From an uncultured Novosphingobium sp. (lineage in GTDB: Bacteria; Pseudomonadota; Alphaproteobacteria; Sphingomonadales; Sphingomonadaceae), in the NCBI GenBank assembly GCA_946886075.1, contig CAMPHR010000033.1, positions 1 through 35,804 of the forward strand: DNA of 35,804 nucleotides, read 5' to 3'. The position numbers were made by a program, and so were the translations under genes. Below the pieces are notes generated by a model, which saw only the letters and a program-made list of their open reading frames with translations, ran no database searches and was not told the DNA's origin. Positions 1-8,545 of this stretch are shown here, one piece after another (position 1 is the stretch's first letter; each line of letters starts with the position of its first letter).

Positions 1-401
1 TCGTCGGGCAGCAGGATGGCGAAGGGTTCATCGCCGACAATGTCGCGGGCGCACCAAATGGCATGGCCAAGGCCCAGCGGCTCCTGCTGGCGCAGGAACA
101 CCGCATGGCCGGGGGCAAGGCGAGTGCCGTCCAGGGCGGACAGGTCCTTGCCGCGTTCCCGCTGGGTCGCTTCGGCCTCGAACGCCATGTCGAAATAATC
201 CTCGATCGCGCCTTTGCCGCGACCGGTGATGAAGATCATCTGCTCGATCCCGGCTTCACGCGCTTCGTCGACGGCATATTGGATCAGGGGACGATCGACG
301 ACCGGCAGCAATTCCTTGGGCACCGACTTGGTGGCGGGCAGGAAGCGCGTCCCGAGGCCCGCGACGGGGAACACGGCTTTGCGTATCGGCTTGTAAGGCA
401 T
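1..401 (-). CDS. galU: UTP-glucose-1-phosphate uridylyltransferase, N-terminal part
   Basis: The gene enters at its start (ATG at 401-399) and runs off the left edge, leaving about 133 N-terminal residues. GalU joins UTP and glucose-1-phosphate to make UDP-glucose, the cytoplasmic donor for envelope polysaccharides and glycolipids. The translated minus strand begins [20 protein letters not shown], followed by [19 protein letters not shown]. This is the family's nucleotide-binding loop (GLGTRFLP) with the conserved PKELLP stretch. Further on come QYAVDEA and QEPLGLGHA, also typical of bacterial GalU. A GGAG motif lies five bases upstream of the ATG. The C-terminal half is outside the window, so its integrity cannot be judged. 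Related nucleotidyltransferases (RfbA, CTP-glucose types) have a different first loop, so GalU is a firm call. Confidence 0.95.
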   Translation of the reverse strand, partial: MPYKPIRKAVFPVAGLGTRFLPATKSVPKELLPVVDRPLIQYAVDEAREAGIEQMIFITGRGKGAIEDYFDMAFEAEATQRERGKDLSALDGTRLAPGHAVFLRQQEPLGLGHAIWCARDIVGDEPFAILLPD

Positions 402-488
402 GCTACTCCATTCTCGCTAGACGTGCGGGAAAGGCTTCGCCCTCCACGCGTCAAAGGTCAAGTATAGCGGGAGGATTACCTCGCCCGG

Positions 489-917
489 TCAGACGGCCAG
501 CAGGCGCTGCGCCACCGTTTCGAGCGAAGAGATTTCCGCATCGAGGTGATCAAGCGAGACATGCGTGTGATTGTTCCGTGCATCGCGGCAGGTGAAGCCG
601 CCGGGTGCTGGCTGCTGAAAGCCGCCGATGATGAGCGCGCGGAAGCGATCTATCCTTTGCATGTGCCGCTCGATATCCGAAATTTCCGTCAAGGCGCTGG
701 CATTGCGCTTGTCGCGCATCGCCACCATCGTGCGAAGTTCCGTCATCAGTTTCGCCATGCCGGGGCGCGTCCGGGTGCCGACGGTTCGCACGTCACCCAT
801 GGCTTCCCGCATCATGGCGATCTTCGCCTCCAGACTCTGCTCCAGCATCGTCCAGGCACAGACCAGACGACCCACGGCACAGAGCAGCGCCGCATCCTCC
901 GGCGCATAGTCAGACAC
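489..917 (-). CDS. Hypothetical helical protein, possible degenerate HEPN-like fold
   Basis: I do not recognise a named family. The product is about 142 residues, soluble, with no signal peptide or membrane segment, and largely helical. I chose the GTG at 917 because AAGGTGAGG sits just upstream. A GTG at 998 (169 residues) has no visible ribosome site and gives an Arg/Lys-rich head that looks untranslated. Visible features are an early W-x3-E (CAWTMLEQSLEAKI), a mid-protein RFRALIIGGF, and a C-terminal TCRDARNNHTHVSLDHLD. This layout resembles small HEPN-like alphaproteobacterial proteins in which a helical first half precedes R-N-x3-H, but here the motif would read R-A-L-I-I-G. That comparison is inference. 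It lies between galU and the SdhAF4-type gene, all on the minus strand, with no evident functional link. Confidence 0.55.
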   Translation of the reverse strand: MSDYAPEDAALLCAVGRLVCAWTMLEQSLEAKIAMMREAMGDVRTVGTRTRPGMAKLMTELRTMVAMRDKRNASALTEISDIERHMQRIDRFRALIIGGFQQPAPGGFTCRDARNNHTHVSLDHLDAEISSLETVAQRLLAV

Positions 918-1113
918 CGCCCTCACCTTAATCTCAGCTATATGATTCACGACCCGCCCCCGGCTTGTTTTCTTCCTTTGCCCGCAAGAACCCTGCACAA
1001 AAGCAGGTGGTGAAGGCTAGAGGCGGAAGGTCTCGTCGCCCGCAACGAGGACACAGGCCAGCGGAAGACGTGCAGAATCAGCGATGAACCGATCGGTCGC
1101 GGAACGCCGCACG

Positions 1114-1287
1114 TCAAAAATCGATAGCGATTCCCTTGCGTTCCCAGTCTCCGTAGCGAACGGGGCTTAGTTCTTCTTCGTGGCGTGACGGGTTGTCGAT
1201 CGGATCGGGCTGGGGCACCGGCGGGCTTTTCGACAGGTGAGCGGGCGGCTTCACATGCGCGGGGCGCTTGCCGTTATATGTTCCCAT
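1114..1287 (-). CDS. Small DUF1674 / succinate dehydrogenase assembly factor 4 protein
   Basis: A 57-codon gene (ATG at 1287-1285, TGA at 1116-1114). The C-terminal block reads [17 protein letters not shown], the hallmark of DUF1674, the bacterial relatives of mitochondrial Sdh8/SDHAF4. In eukaryotes SDHAF4 binds the flavinylated SdhA subunit and guards it before succinate dehydrogenase assembles; the same role in bacteria is inferred. The N-terminal half is Pro/Lys/His rich ([30 protein letters not shown]) and probably disordered, as is normal for the family. GAAAGG lies upstream of the ATG. The gene is divergent from htpX with 89 bases between starts, so both promoters probably sit there. 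No sdh genes are in the window. The match to the terminal motif and exact end make the call strong despite the small size. Confidence 0.9.
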   Translation of the reverse strand: MGTYNGKRPAHVKPPAHLSKSPPVPQPDPIDNPSRHEEELSPVRYGDWERKGIAIDF

Positions 1288-1376
1288 GTCCAAAAGCCTT
1301 TCGATTGTGGCGGCACGCTGGCAACCCCATATTCATGCCAAGCCCGCTATCTGGGCTGCAAAGGAGTGGAAGACAA

Positions 1377-2309
1377 GTGAGCGGTTTCAAGACGGTGATG
1401 CTGCTGTCGGCGCTGACGGCGCTGTTCATGGCATTGGGCTACACGCTGGGCGGCAGCAGCGGCGCGTTGATCGCGCTGCTGGTGGCGGCGGGCATGAACC
1501 TCTTCACCTTCTGGAACGCCGACAAGATTGTACTGTCGATGCACAATGCGCGGGAGGTGGATGGTGAGAGCGCGCCGGAATTTTACGGCCTGGTGCGCGA
1601 TCTGGCGCAGCGGGCGAAGCTGCCGATGCCGCGCGTCTACCTGATCGACGAGCCGCATCCCAATGCCTTTGCCACGGGGCGCAACCCTGAACATGCCGCC
1701 GTAGCCGCTACGACGGGCTTGCTGTCTATGCTCAGCCGCGATGAGGTGGCGGGCGTGATGGCGCATGAGCTTGGCCATGTGAAGAATCGCGACACGCTGA
1801 TCATGACCATGGTCGCTACGATCGCGGGCGCGGTGTCCATGCTTGCGAATTTCGGCCTCTTCTTCCGAGGCGGGAATGAGGAGAATGGGCATGGCAACAT
1901 GCTGGCGACATTGATGGCGGTGATCGTCGCACCCTTTGCCGCGATGATCGTGCAGATGGCGATCAGCCGCACGCGCGAATATGGCGCCGATGCCGCCGGG
2001 GCGGAGATCAGCGGCAATCCGCGCGCGCTGGCGTCAGCCCTCGCCAAGATTTCCGGCAAGGCGGCAATGATCCCCAACCATGTCGCGGAGCGCAATCCGG
2101 CTGCGGCGCAGCTTTATATCGTTCCGGTGCATGTGAGCGAGTTGTTCTCCACGCATCCGGCTACGGAAAAGCGCATCGCGGCGTTGGAGGAGATGGCGGG
2201 CGACATGGGCGCGCCGGTGGCTGTCGTGCCGCGCGCGTCGGCGTGGAGTCCGGTGGCAGAGCCAGCGCGTCGGCGGTCGAGTGCGCTTAATCCTTTGGGG
2301 CGGGACTGA
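1377..2309 (+). CDS. htpX: Membrane zinc metalloprotease HtpX
   Basis: HtpX is an inner-membrane M48 zinc endopeptidase that degrades misfolded membrane proteins alongside FtsH. The product is 310 residues from the GTG at 1377, which has AAGGAG ten bases upstream. A longer frame from 1185 is open but would overlap the divergent SdhAF4-type gene and lacks family similarity. Two membrane segments lie at about residues 5-23 and 27-46. The zinc motif HELGH is at 130-134 ([13 protein letters not shown]), with hydrophobic stretches after it at about 141-162 and 176-195. The third zinc ligand is probably E201 in RTREYGAD. The 30-residue Arg/Pro/Ser-rich tail is variable in the family. It is followed by a palindromic repeat and then rsmB. 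HtpX is heat- or envelope-stress induced in other bacteria; no such operator was recognised here. Confidence 0.95.
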   Translation: MSGFKTVMLLSALTALFMALGYTLGGSSGALIALLVAAGMNLFTFWNADKIVLSMHNAREVDGESAPEFYGLVRDLAQRAKLPMPRVYLIDEPHPNAFATGRNPEHAAVAATTGLLSMLSRDEVAGVMAHELGHVKNRDTLIMTMVATIAGAVSMLANFGLFFRGGNEENGHGNMLATLMAVIVAPFAAMIVQMAISRTREYGADAAGAEISGNPRALASALAKISGKAAMIPNHVAERNPAAAQLYIVPVHVSELFSTHPATEKRIAALEEMAGDMGAPVAVVPRASAWSPVAEPARRRSSALNPLGRD

Positions 2310-2324
2310 GGCTCGCCCATTCTC

Positions 2325-2398
2325 GTCATCTCAGCGGAAGCTGGGATCTCGTGCGGTTGCGCATTAAGGCCTTAGATCCCAGCTTTCGCTGGGATGAC
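2325..2398 (+). repeat. Palindromic intergenic repeat (REP-like, family B)
   Basis: Two 25-base arms at 2325-2349 and 2374-2398 are inverted copies with two mismatches, separated by a 24-base loop. Each arm also folds on itself. The left arm contains CAGC-GGAA-GCTG, and the right arm contains CCCAGC-TTTC-GCTGGG, which reads as a GAAA loop on the other strand. The element sits 15 bases after the htpX stop and could end transcription or protect the mRNA 3' end. There is no T-run, so a classical intrinsic terminator is not supported. Similar CCCAGC-GAAA-GCTGGG palindromes are common intergenic repeats in sphingomonads (general knowledge, not checked here). Confidence 0.75.
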
Positions 2399-2483
2399 GG
2401 ATGTGGCCGGGTTGACGAATGTTGCGGGTGAGGCTGCCGAAGAGCCATGACTTTCCTACCGGAACTGGCGTAAGGCGCTCGCC

Positions 2484-3770
2484 ATGGCTCGACCTCCCCG
2501 CCCCGCAGACATTCCCGGCCTTCCTGCCCGCCGTTCCGCTTTACGGCTTCTCGACGCGGTCCTGCGCCGGGGTGATCCGCTGGAGCTGGCGTTGCACGGG
2601 GCAGCGCAGGGCTTGCCTGCCGCCGATCGGGCGCTGGTTCACGCCATTGCCGCTGAGACGCTGCGCCATCTGCCAGATCTCGATGCGCTGATCGACGGGG
2701 CGACTCGCCAGCCGCTGCCGGATGATGCGAAGGCGCGCATGGTGCTGAGGATCGCCCTCATCCAGGTCCTGGCGCTTGGCACGGCGCCGCATGCTGCCAT
2801 AGCGACCGCCCTGCCCCTGGTTGATGGCGGACCACGCAAGTTGGTGCATGGCGTGTTCGGCACGGTGACGCGCGCAGAGCCGTCTTTGCCCGATCCGCCG
2901 ACATTTCCGAAAGAAGTCAGCGCGCGTTGGGAAGCGCAGTGGGGGAGCAGCATGCCCGCCGCCGCCGCAAGCGCCTATGCCGTGCGTCCACCGGTTGACA
3001 TAAGCCTGCGCCATCCGGCCGATACCGCGAGCTGGACCGAAAAACTGGGGGGCGAAAGCTTCGCTGTGGGGCATGTCCGACTGCCCGATCATGCATCGGT
3101 GACGGAGTTGCCCGGTTTTGCCGAGGGCGCGTGGTGGGTTCAGGATATCGCCGCGTCCTGCCCGGCCCGCCTGCTTGGACCGGGCGAAGGCCGCACCGTG
3201 CTCGACCTCTGCGCGGCGCCCGGTGGCAAGACGATGCAGCTCGCCGCCGCAGGATGGCAGGTGACGGCCTTGGACCAATCGAAAAAGCGGCTGGAACGGC
3301 TGGGCGAGAATCTTGCACGCACCGCGTTGGGCGCCAAGGTTGTGCAGGCCGACCTTCGCCAGTGGGAGCCCGTGGAGCAGGCGGACGCCATCCTGCTCGA
3401 CGCGCCCTGCACCGCCACCGGCATCTATCGCCGCCACCCCGACGTGCTGCATCGTATCGGCCCGCGCCAGATTGGCGAGCTGGCGGAGTTGCAAGCCGAA
3501 CTGCTGGGCCGCGCCGCCCAATGGCTGAAGCCCGGCGGCACCTTGATCTATGCCACCTGCTCGCTGGAGAAGGCGGAGGGCGAGGAGCAGCTCAAGGCAT
3601 TTCTGCGCAACAACGTCGAATTTGGCCTTCTGCCGCCTCAACAAAGCGAACTGCCTCAGGGCATTTCGTCCGATGCGGAGGGCTGGTTGCGCACTTTGCC
3701 CGATACGCTCGCTGACAAAGGCGGCGTGGACGGCTTTTTCGTCGCCCGCCTTGTTCGTGCGCGGCAATGA
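2484..3770 (+). CDS. rsmB: 16S rRNA (cytosine-C5) methyltransferase, RsmB/Sun family
   Basis: RsmB methylates C5 of a cytosine in 16S rRNA (C967 in Escherichia coli) using S-adenosylmethionine. The 428-residue product has the family's two parts. A NusB-like helical RNA-binding domain spans about residues 17-130, and a Rossmann methyltransferase domain about 180-425. The SAM loop VLDLCAAPGGKT starts at residue 239. Motif IV DAPCTATG has Cys309, and motif VI ATCSLEKAEGE has Cys359. In RsmB-type enzymes the motif VI Cys attacks the base and the motif IV Cys releases the product, so both active residues are present. The length matches the family. The start ATG has a weak AAGG upstream. The PAS gene follows 32 bases later, so the two may be co-transcribed. 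Confidence 0.93.
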   Translation: MARPPRPADIPGLPARRSALRLLDAVLRRGDPLELALHGAAQGLPAADRALVHAIAAETLRHLPDLDALIDGATRQPLPDDAKARMVLRIALIQVLALGTAPHAAIATALPLVDGGPRKLVHGVFGTVTRAEPSLPDPPTFPKEVSARWEAQWGSSMPAAAASAYAVRPPVDISLRHPADTASWTEKLGGESFAVGHVRLPDHASVTELPGFAEGAWWVQDIAASCPARLLGPGEGRTVLDLCAAPGGKTMQLAAAGWQVTALDQSKKRLERLGENLARTALGAKVVQADLRQWEPVEQADAILLDAPCTATGIYRRHPDVLHRIGPRQIGELAELQAELLGRAAQWLKPGGTLIYATCSLEKAEGEEQLKAFLRNNVEFGLLPPQQSELPQGISSDAEGWLRTLPDTLADKGGVDGFFVARLVRARQ

Positions 3771-3802
3771 ACTAAGATCAGGGAACGTCTGAAAGGCACC
3801 GC

Positions 3803-4288
3803 TTGCGTCCGACCGAGCCCCTCGCCCTGCACCATAGCTGGCCGCTCTATGACCTGCGCCAGCATCTCGCGTCCGTGTCACTGGACGAATCCACCGCGCG
3901 GAATGATCAGGCGCTGGCCGAACGCGGCATCGGCCTGTGGCAGTGCGATCTGAGCGATAACAGCCTGTGCTGGACCAGCGGCGTCTATGACTTGTTCGGC
4001 ATCGAAAGGGGTGTGGCGGTTCCGCGCCCTCTTGCCGCATCGCTTTACCAGACCGACTCGCGGGAGGCGATGGAACAGCTGCGCGCCTACGCCATCCGGC
4101 ATCGGCGCGGTTTCACCGTGGACGTCGATATCCGGCCGCTGGATGGCGGCGAATGCACGATGCGCCTGATCGCCGCCCCGATCCTGGATGGCGCGCACGT
4201 CGTCGGACTGCACGGCGTCAAACAGTTTCTGCCACGCGGATCGGCGGGATCGTGCGGCCTTGACCCGACCATTTTCAGCCTGACCTGA
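3803..4288 (+). CDS. Single PAS-domain protein
   Basis: The 161-residue product appears to consist of one PAS sensory domain and no output domain. The start is a TTG at 3803, supported by GAAAGG six bases upstream; the next in-frame Met is far inside the domain. The core runs from about residue 38: RGIGLWQCDLSDNSLCWTSG, VYDLFGIERG, a helical middle, then FTVDVDIRPLDGGECTMRLI and GAHVVGLHGVKQFL. This is the beta-strand pattern and the WTSG-VYDLFG signature of the PAS_3/PAS fold used in sphingomonad and rhizobial sensor proteins. No kinase, GGDEF or HTH part follows. It may modulate a partner or be a stand-alone ligand sensor; the partner is unknown. It sits between rsmB and rpe on the same strand. 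Confidence 0.7.
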   Translation: MRPTEPLALHHSWPLYDLRQHLASVSLDESTARNDQALAERGIGLWQCDLSDNSLCWTSGVYDLFGIERGVAVPRPLAASLYQTDSREAMEQLRAYAIRHRRGFTVDVDIRPLDGGECTMRLIAAPILDGAHVVGLHGVKQFLPRGSAGSCGLDPTIFSLT

Positions 4289-4317
4289 AATCTCGCGTCC
4301 GATGCGCCGAAAAAGCC

Positions 4318-4326
4318 TGTGGATAA
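4318..4326 (-). promoter_or_regulatory. Perfect DnaA-box match
   Basis: The minus strand reads TTATCCACA, the consensus DnaA box, in the 91-base gap between the PAS gene and rpe. A single 9-mer is weak evidence: roughly 0.3 occurrences are expected by chance in a window of this length on both strands. No cluster of boxes or AT-rich unwinding region is visible, so this is not an origin. It might titrate DnaA or tune rpe expression. Confidence 0.3.
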
Positions 4327-4379
4327 GGTGGAACTGCGGCGTTGCCCTTGATCCGTGGCGCGGCTAGAGCCGACTGTTG

Positions 4380-5042
4380 ATGACCAGCCCGATCCTTATC
4401 TCGCCTTCCATCCTGTCCGCCGATTTTGCCCGTCTGGGCGAGGAGGTCCGCGCGATTGACGAGGCGGGCTGCGACTGGATCCACATCGATGTGATGGACG
4501 GCCATTTCGTGCCCAACATCACGATCGGCCCGGCTGTGGTGAAGGCCCTGCGCCCGCACAGCAAGAAGCCGTTCGACGTTCATCTGATGATTTCGCCGGT
4601 GGACCAGTATCTCGACGCGTTCGCGCAGGCGGGGGCCGATATCCTGACCGTGCACCCGGAAGCGGGCCCACATATCCACCGCTCCATCCAGCACATCAAG
4701 TCGCTGGGCGTGCAGGCGGGCGTAGTGCTCAATCCCGGAACCCCGGCCAAGATGCTCGATTATCTGATCGATGATGTCGATCTGATCCTGGTGATGAGCG
4801 TCAATCCCGGCTTTGGTGGACAGAGCTTCATCGAGAACCAGCTGCGCAAGATCGAGGCGATCCGAAAGATGATCGATAAGAGCGGGCGGGACATTCGACT
4901 GCAGGTCGATGGCGGCATCGACTTCACCACCGCGCCGCGTGCGATCGAGGCCGGGGCGGATGTGTTGGTGGCAGGCACCGCAACCTTCCGTGGCGGACCG
5001 TCCGCCTATGCTGACAATATCCGGAAGCTCAAGGGCGGGTGA
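4380..5042 (+). CDS. rpe: Ribulose-phosphate 3-epimerase
   Basis: Rpe interconverts D-ribulose 5-phosphate and D-xylulose 5-phosphate in the pentose phosphate pathway. The 220-residue product is a TIM barrel of usual length. Visible blocks are [16 protein letters not shown] at the N-terminus, [15 protein letters not shown] carrying a metal-binding His and catalytic Asp, [17 protein letters not shown] (phosphate loop region) and QVDGGI with the second catalytic Asp. All expected catalytic residues appear present. The ATG at 4380 is preceded directly by TTG, so a start one codon earlier is possible. The stop overlaps the GTG of the heparinase-fold gene by four bases (GTGA), which indicates translational coupling. 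Confidence 0.96.
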   Translation: MTSPILISPSILSADFARLGEEVRAIDEAGCDWIHIDVMDGHFVPNITIGPAVVKALRPHSKKPFDVHLMISPVDQYLDAFAQAGADILTVHPEAGPHIHRSIQHIKSLGVQAGVVLNPGTPAKMLDYLIDDVDLILVMSVNPGFGGQSFIENQLRKIEAIRKMIDKSGRDIRLQVDGGIDFTTAPRAIEAGADVLVAGTATFRGGPSAYADNIRKLKGG

Positions 5043-6808
5043 GCGACAGGCGGCGCATCCCCAGCCCTTCGCTTGCGGATACGGCGGAATCTGAGCCAGC
5101 CGAAAGCGGGATCGAACAGGGCAAGCGGCTCATCCGCGTGGCGGATGACAAGGGCCTGTCGCTGGCCCAGCGGATCGCCAACCGATTTTACCTGATGAGC
5201 TGGAAGACGCCGATCCATGGTCGGCGGCTGAAGGGAAAATATCCGCTCAAGCTGCTCGCGGTGCCCGATGACGAGATCGCGGGCGATGCGAAGGCGGGGC
5301 AGGCGATCCGCGCTGGTTATTTCCTGTTTCGCGGGCTGAAGCAGCCGCTGGGCACATTGGAATTTGACCGGCTGAGCGTCATTCCGGCCTTTGCCGATTA
5401 TCTGCACAGCTTCGCCTGGCTGCGCGACCTGTCGTCCGCCGCCACGCGCGAACAGGGTGCGCCGGTCGCCGAAGCGGTCCTGCGTAAATGGCTGGACGCG
5501 CATGCCGAAACGCCGAGCGAACCGGCGTGGCGCGCGGACAATGCAGGGTGGCGGCTGCTGTTCTGGTCGGCTCATGCGCCGCTGATCCTATCGTCCAGCG
5601 ACCTGGTCTATCGATCGCTGGTGCTGAACTGCATCGCGCGGACGGCGCGGCATCTGGATCGCAGCGCAGACAAGGCGCCGCTTGGCCTGGCCCGCCTTGT
5701 CGCCTGGGGCGGGATCGTCGCGGCATCGATGCTGCTGCCCGGCGGCGCGGCACGGAAGATTTTCGGTGAAGCGGGGCTCAAGCGCGCGATCGACAATACG
5801 GTCCATGGCGATGGCGGCATCGTGTCGCGATCGCCGCTGGACCAGCAGGGTGCGATCATGCTGCTGTCGATGGTGCGCGCCGTCTATGATGTGCGCCGCG
5901 AGCAGGTGCCGCCCTTCCTGACTGAAGCGCTGGGGCGGATGGTGCCAGCCTTGCTTGGCCTCGCCCATGGGGATGGGGGGCTTGGCAGCTGGCAGGGTGC
6001 GGGCGCAATCGACCCGTCCACGGTCGAAGCGGTGATCCGGGCAAGCCGGGTGCGCGCGCGGCCGCTGAGGCAGGCTAATGACTGGGGGTACCAGCGGCTG
6101 GTCGCTGGTCCCACCATTATACAGATCGACGCGGCCCCGCCGCCGGTCGCTCACCTTGCAGCGGCAGGATGCGCCTCCACCACCGCGATCGAGATCAGCG
6201 ACGGGCCGCAGCGGCTGATCATCAATTGCGGGGGCGCGGCACTGGAGGGCGCGTGGATGCCCGATGGGCTGGCGCAGGGGTTGCGCACCACGGCGGCGCA
6301 CAGCACGCTGGTGTTGAACGACACCAACTCCACCGCGCTGATGCCGGACGGAACGCTGGGTCGCGGAGTCACTGAGGTCGAGCTCCACCGGCAGGAGCAG
6401 GAAAGCGGAAGCCGGATCGAAATCAGCCATGACGGCTATGTCCGCCGCATGGGCTATGTCCATCGCCGCCTGCTGATCGTCAGCGTCGATGGGCGGGAAA
6501 TTCGGGGCGAGGATATGCTCACCCCTGCCGCGCGTCGCCGCAAGCCGGTGAAGCTGCCCGCCCAACTTCGCTTCCATTTGGCGCCGCTGGTCGAGCCAAC
6601 GGCGACGGCAGACGGCATGGGCGCGCTGCTGCGGATCGAGATGGGGCCGATCTGGCAGTTCCGCGCCAATGCTGGCAAGCTTGCGATAGAAGAAAGCCTG
6701 TGGGTCGATACGGAAGGCCGCCCGCACGAAACCCGGCAGCTGGTGGTCACCGCCGAAGCATTGCCCGGCGGATCGACCATCGGCTGGCTCTTCAAGCGGA
6801 TGAGCTGA
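5039..6808 (+). CDS. Heparinase II/III family protein, no signal peptide
   Basis: A 589-residue protein whose second half (about residues 320-570) has the heparinase II/III-like beta-sheet domain. Visible markers are [39 protein letters not shown] and [16 protein letters not shown]. The N-terminal half is an alpha/alpha toroid-type helical domain. Secreted lyases of this fold cut uronic-acid polysaccharides. Here there is no signal peptide and the first 40 residues are charged, so a periplasmic lyase role is doubtful and the substrate is unknown. Translation is coupled to rpe through a GTGA overlap, with AAGGGCGG just upstream. Proteins of this type often sit between rpe and purH in alphaproteobacteria (from memory). 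The family call is good; the biochemical role is open. Confidence 0.82.
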   Translation: MSDRRRIPSPSLADTAESEPAESGIEQGKRLIRVADDKGLSLAQRIANRFYLMSWKTPIHGRRLKGKYPLKLLAVPDDEIAGDAKAGQAIRAGYFLFRGLKQPLGTLEFDRLSVIPAFADYLHSFAWLRDLSSAATREQGAPVAEAVLRKWLDAHAETPSEPAWRADNAGWRLLFWSAHAPLILSSSDLVYRSLVLNCIARTARHLDRSADKAPLGLARLVAWGGIVAASMLLPGGAARKIFGEAGLKRAIDNTVHGDGGIVSRSPLDQQGAIMLLSMVRAVYDVRREQVPPFLTEALGRMVPALLGLAHGDGGLGSWQGAGAIDPSTVEAVIRASRVRARPLRQANDWGYQRLVAGPTIIQIDAAPPPVAHLAAAGCASTTAIEISDGPQRLIINCGGAALEGAWMPDGLAQGLRTTAAHSTLVLNDTNSTALMPDGTLGRGVTEVELHRQEQESGSRIEISHDGYVRRMGYVHRRLLIVSVDGREIRGEDMLTPAARRRKPVKLPAQLRFHLAPLVEPTATADGMGALLRIEMGPIWQFRANAGKLAIEESLWVDTEGRPHETRQLVVTAEALPGGSTIGWLFKRMS

Positions 6809-6833
6809 GCACGCTTCTGCTCCGAATCCTATT

Positions 6834-6876
6834 GCTTGCCGCATTGGCCCGGCAGGACTAGAGGGCTGCGGCAAGC
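6834..6876 (+). promoter_or_regulatory. Imperfect hairpin in the purH leader
   Basis: A perfect 10-base stem GCTTGCCGCA (6834-6843) pairs with TGCGGCAAGC (6867-6876). Inside, GCCC (6847-6850) can pair with GGGC (6863-6866) around a 12-base loop. No T-run follows, so it is not a simple terminator of the upstream gene. It ends 32 bases before the purH ATG and could be a leader structure affecting purH translation or mRNA stability. No known purine riboswitch core was recognised. Confidence 0.5.
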
Positions 6877-6908
6877 GAAGAGCGGCACCCCGAACAGCAG
6901 GAAGCATC

Positions 6909-8498
6909 ATGTCAGACGTCACCATCAAGCGCGCCCTCCTATCCGTGTCGGACAAGTCCGGCCTCGTCGAACTAGGTCAGGCGCTCGGCAAACATGGTGT
7001 CGAGCTGGTGTCGACCGGCGGCACGGCCAAGGCGCTGCGTGATGCCGGCCTGGACGTGAAGGATATTTCCGACCTCACAGGCTTCCCGGAGATGATGGAT
7101 GGCCGAGTCAAGACGCTGCATCCCAAGGTGCATGGCGGCCTGCTTGCTGTGCGCAACAATCCCGATCATGTCGTGTCGATGAACGAGCATGAGATCGGCG
7201 CCATCGATCTGGTGGTCGTCAACCTCTACCCGTTCGCCGCTACCGTCGCAAAGGGCGCGGAACGCGAGGAGATCATCGAGAATATCGACATTGGTGGCCC
7301 CTCCATGGTCCGTTCGGCCGCCAAGAATCATGAGAGCGTCGCCATTGTCACCGACCCGGCCGACTATGCCAGGCTGATCGCGGAGATGGCGGAAAAGGGC
7401 GGCGCGACCAGCTATGATTTCCGCCGCATGCTGGCGGCCAAGGCCTATGCCGCCACCGCCGCCTATGATTCGATGATCGCCAGCTGGTTCGCCTTTGCCG
7501 ATCAGGGCGTGGATTTCCCCGAGACACTGGTTGTGTCGAGCAAGCTCGGTTCGAGCCTGCGCTATGGCGAGAATCCGCACCAATCCGCCGCACTCTACCT
7601 GCCGGTCGGCCCTTCCGCGAACGGCATAGCCCAGGCCCGCCAAATCCAGGGCAAGGAGCTGAGCTACAACAACTATAATGACGCCGATGCGGCGCTGGAA
7701 CTGGTCAGCGAGTTCCGCGATGGCCCGCCGACGGTGGTGATCGTGAAGCACGCCAATCCCTGCGGCGTGGCGACCGGCGACACGCTGATCGAAGCCTATG
7801 AAGCGGCGCTCGCCTGCGACAGCGTTTCAGCCTTTGGCGGCATCATCGCCGTCAACCGTCCACTCGACGGTCCGACCGCCGAGGCGATCAGCGGCATCTT
7901 CGCCGAAGTGGTCGCCGCGCCCGATGCGGACGAAGATGCCAAGGCAATCTTTGCGAAGAAGAAGAATCTTCGCCTGCTGCTGACCGGCGAGCTGCCCGAT
8001 CCCGCGCGCACTGGCCTCATGATGAAGAGCATCGCTGGCGGGCTGCTTGTGCAGAGCCGGGACAATGGCGGCATCACGCGCGATCAGTTGAAGGTGGTGA
8101 CCAAGCGGGCACCGACCGATCAGGAGTTGAACGACTGCCTGTTCGCCTGGACCGTTGCGAAGCATGTGAAGTCCAACGCCATCGTCTATGCCAAGGGCAA
8201 CAGCACCGCAGGCATCGGCGCCGGGCAGATGAACCGCCTGGAATCCGCGCGCATAGCGGCTTGGAAAGCCAAGGATGCCGCAGAAAAAGCGGGTTGGAGC
8301 GAAGCCCGCACCATCGGCTCGGCGGTTGCATCCGACGCTTTCTTCCCCTTTGCCGATGGCTTGCTCGCTGCCGTAGAAGCGGGTGCGACTGCGGTGATCC
8401 AGCCGGGCGGCTCGATCCGCGACGAGGAAGTCATTGCGGCTGCGGACGAAGCAGGCTTGGCCATGGTGTTCACCGGCATGCGGCACTTCCGCCATTAA
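6909..8498 (+). CDS. purH: Bifunctional AICAR transformylase / IMP cyclohydrolase
   Basis: PurH carries out the last two steps of de novo purine synthesis. The C-terminal domain formylates AICAR with 10-formyl-tetrahydrofolate, and the N-terminal domain closes the ring to IMP. The 529-residue product has the usual length. The MGS-like cyclohydrolase domain (about 1-150) shows [35 protein letters not shown] and [13 protein letters not shown]. The transformylase domain shows [21 protein letters not shown] with the catalytic Lys-His, [11 protein letters not shown] and, near the end, DAFFPFADG and [13 protein letters not shown]. The ATG at 6909 has AGGAAG close upstream. A structured leader precedes it, and a GC-rich hairpin lies after the stop. 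Confidence 0.97.
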   Translation: MSDVTIKRALLSVSDKSGLVELGQALGKHGVELVSTGGTAKALRDAGLDVKDISDLTGFPEMMDGRVKTLHPKVHGGLLAVRNNPDHVVSMNEHEIGAIDLVVVNLYPFAATVAKGAEREEIIENIDIGGPSMVRSAAKNHESVAIVTDPADYARLIAEMAEKGGATSYDFRRMLAAKAYAATAAYDSMIASWFAFADQGVDFPETLVVSSKLGSSLRYGENPHQSAALYLPVGPSANGIAQARQIQGKELSYNNYNDADAALELVSEFRDGPPTVVIVKHANPCGVATGDTLIEAYEAALACDSVSAFGGIIAVNRPLDGPTAEAISGIFAEVVAAPDADEDAKAIFAKKKNLRLLLTGELPDPARTGLMMKSIAGGLLVQSRDNGGITRDQLKVVTKRAPTDQELNDCLFAWTVAKHVKSNAIVYAKGNSTAGIGAGQMNRLESARIAAWKAKDAAEKAGWSEARTIGSAVASDAFFPFADGLLAAVEAGATAVIQPGGSIRDEEVIAAADEAGLAMVFTGMRHFRH

Positions 8499-8507
8499 GA
8501 AAGACTG

Positions 8508-8530
8508 GCGGGGCGGGCGAACTGCCCCGC
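8508..8530 (+). terminator. GC hairpin after purH, possible terminator
   Basis: GCGGGGC (8508-8514) pairs perfectly with GCCCCGC (8524-8530) around a nine-base loop, ten bases after the purH stop. No T-run follows, so intrinsic termination would be weak; it may mark the mRNA 3' end or act with Rho. Confidence 0.4.
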
Positions 8531-8545
8531 TATGCTTACCTGATC

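Noticed and set aside
463..470. A TATACT-like -10 element upstream of galU on the minus strand
   Set aside because: No acceptable -35 at the right distance was found, so a promoter call is not supported.
1017..1112. A 31-residue GTG frame one base after the SdhAF4-type stop
   Set aside because: The spacing is suggestive of coupling, but there is no recognisable family and no independent support.
1185..1376. A 64-codon upstream extension of htpX
   Set aside because: It overlaps the divergent SdhAF4-type gene and lacks family similarity, while GTG at 1377 has AAGGAG upstream and gives the normal HtpX N-terminus.
2541..4040. A 499-codon minus-strand frame opposite rsmB
   Set aside because: High-GC genes leave long open antisense frames; rsmB has all family motifs and this frame has none.
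5588..6955. A 455-codon minus-strand frame opposite the heparinase-fold gene
   Set aside because: It is an antisense shadow rich in Arg, Gln and His without a recognisable motif.
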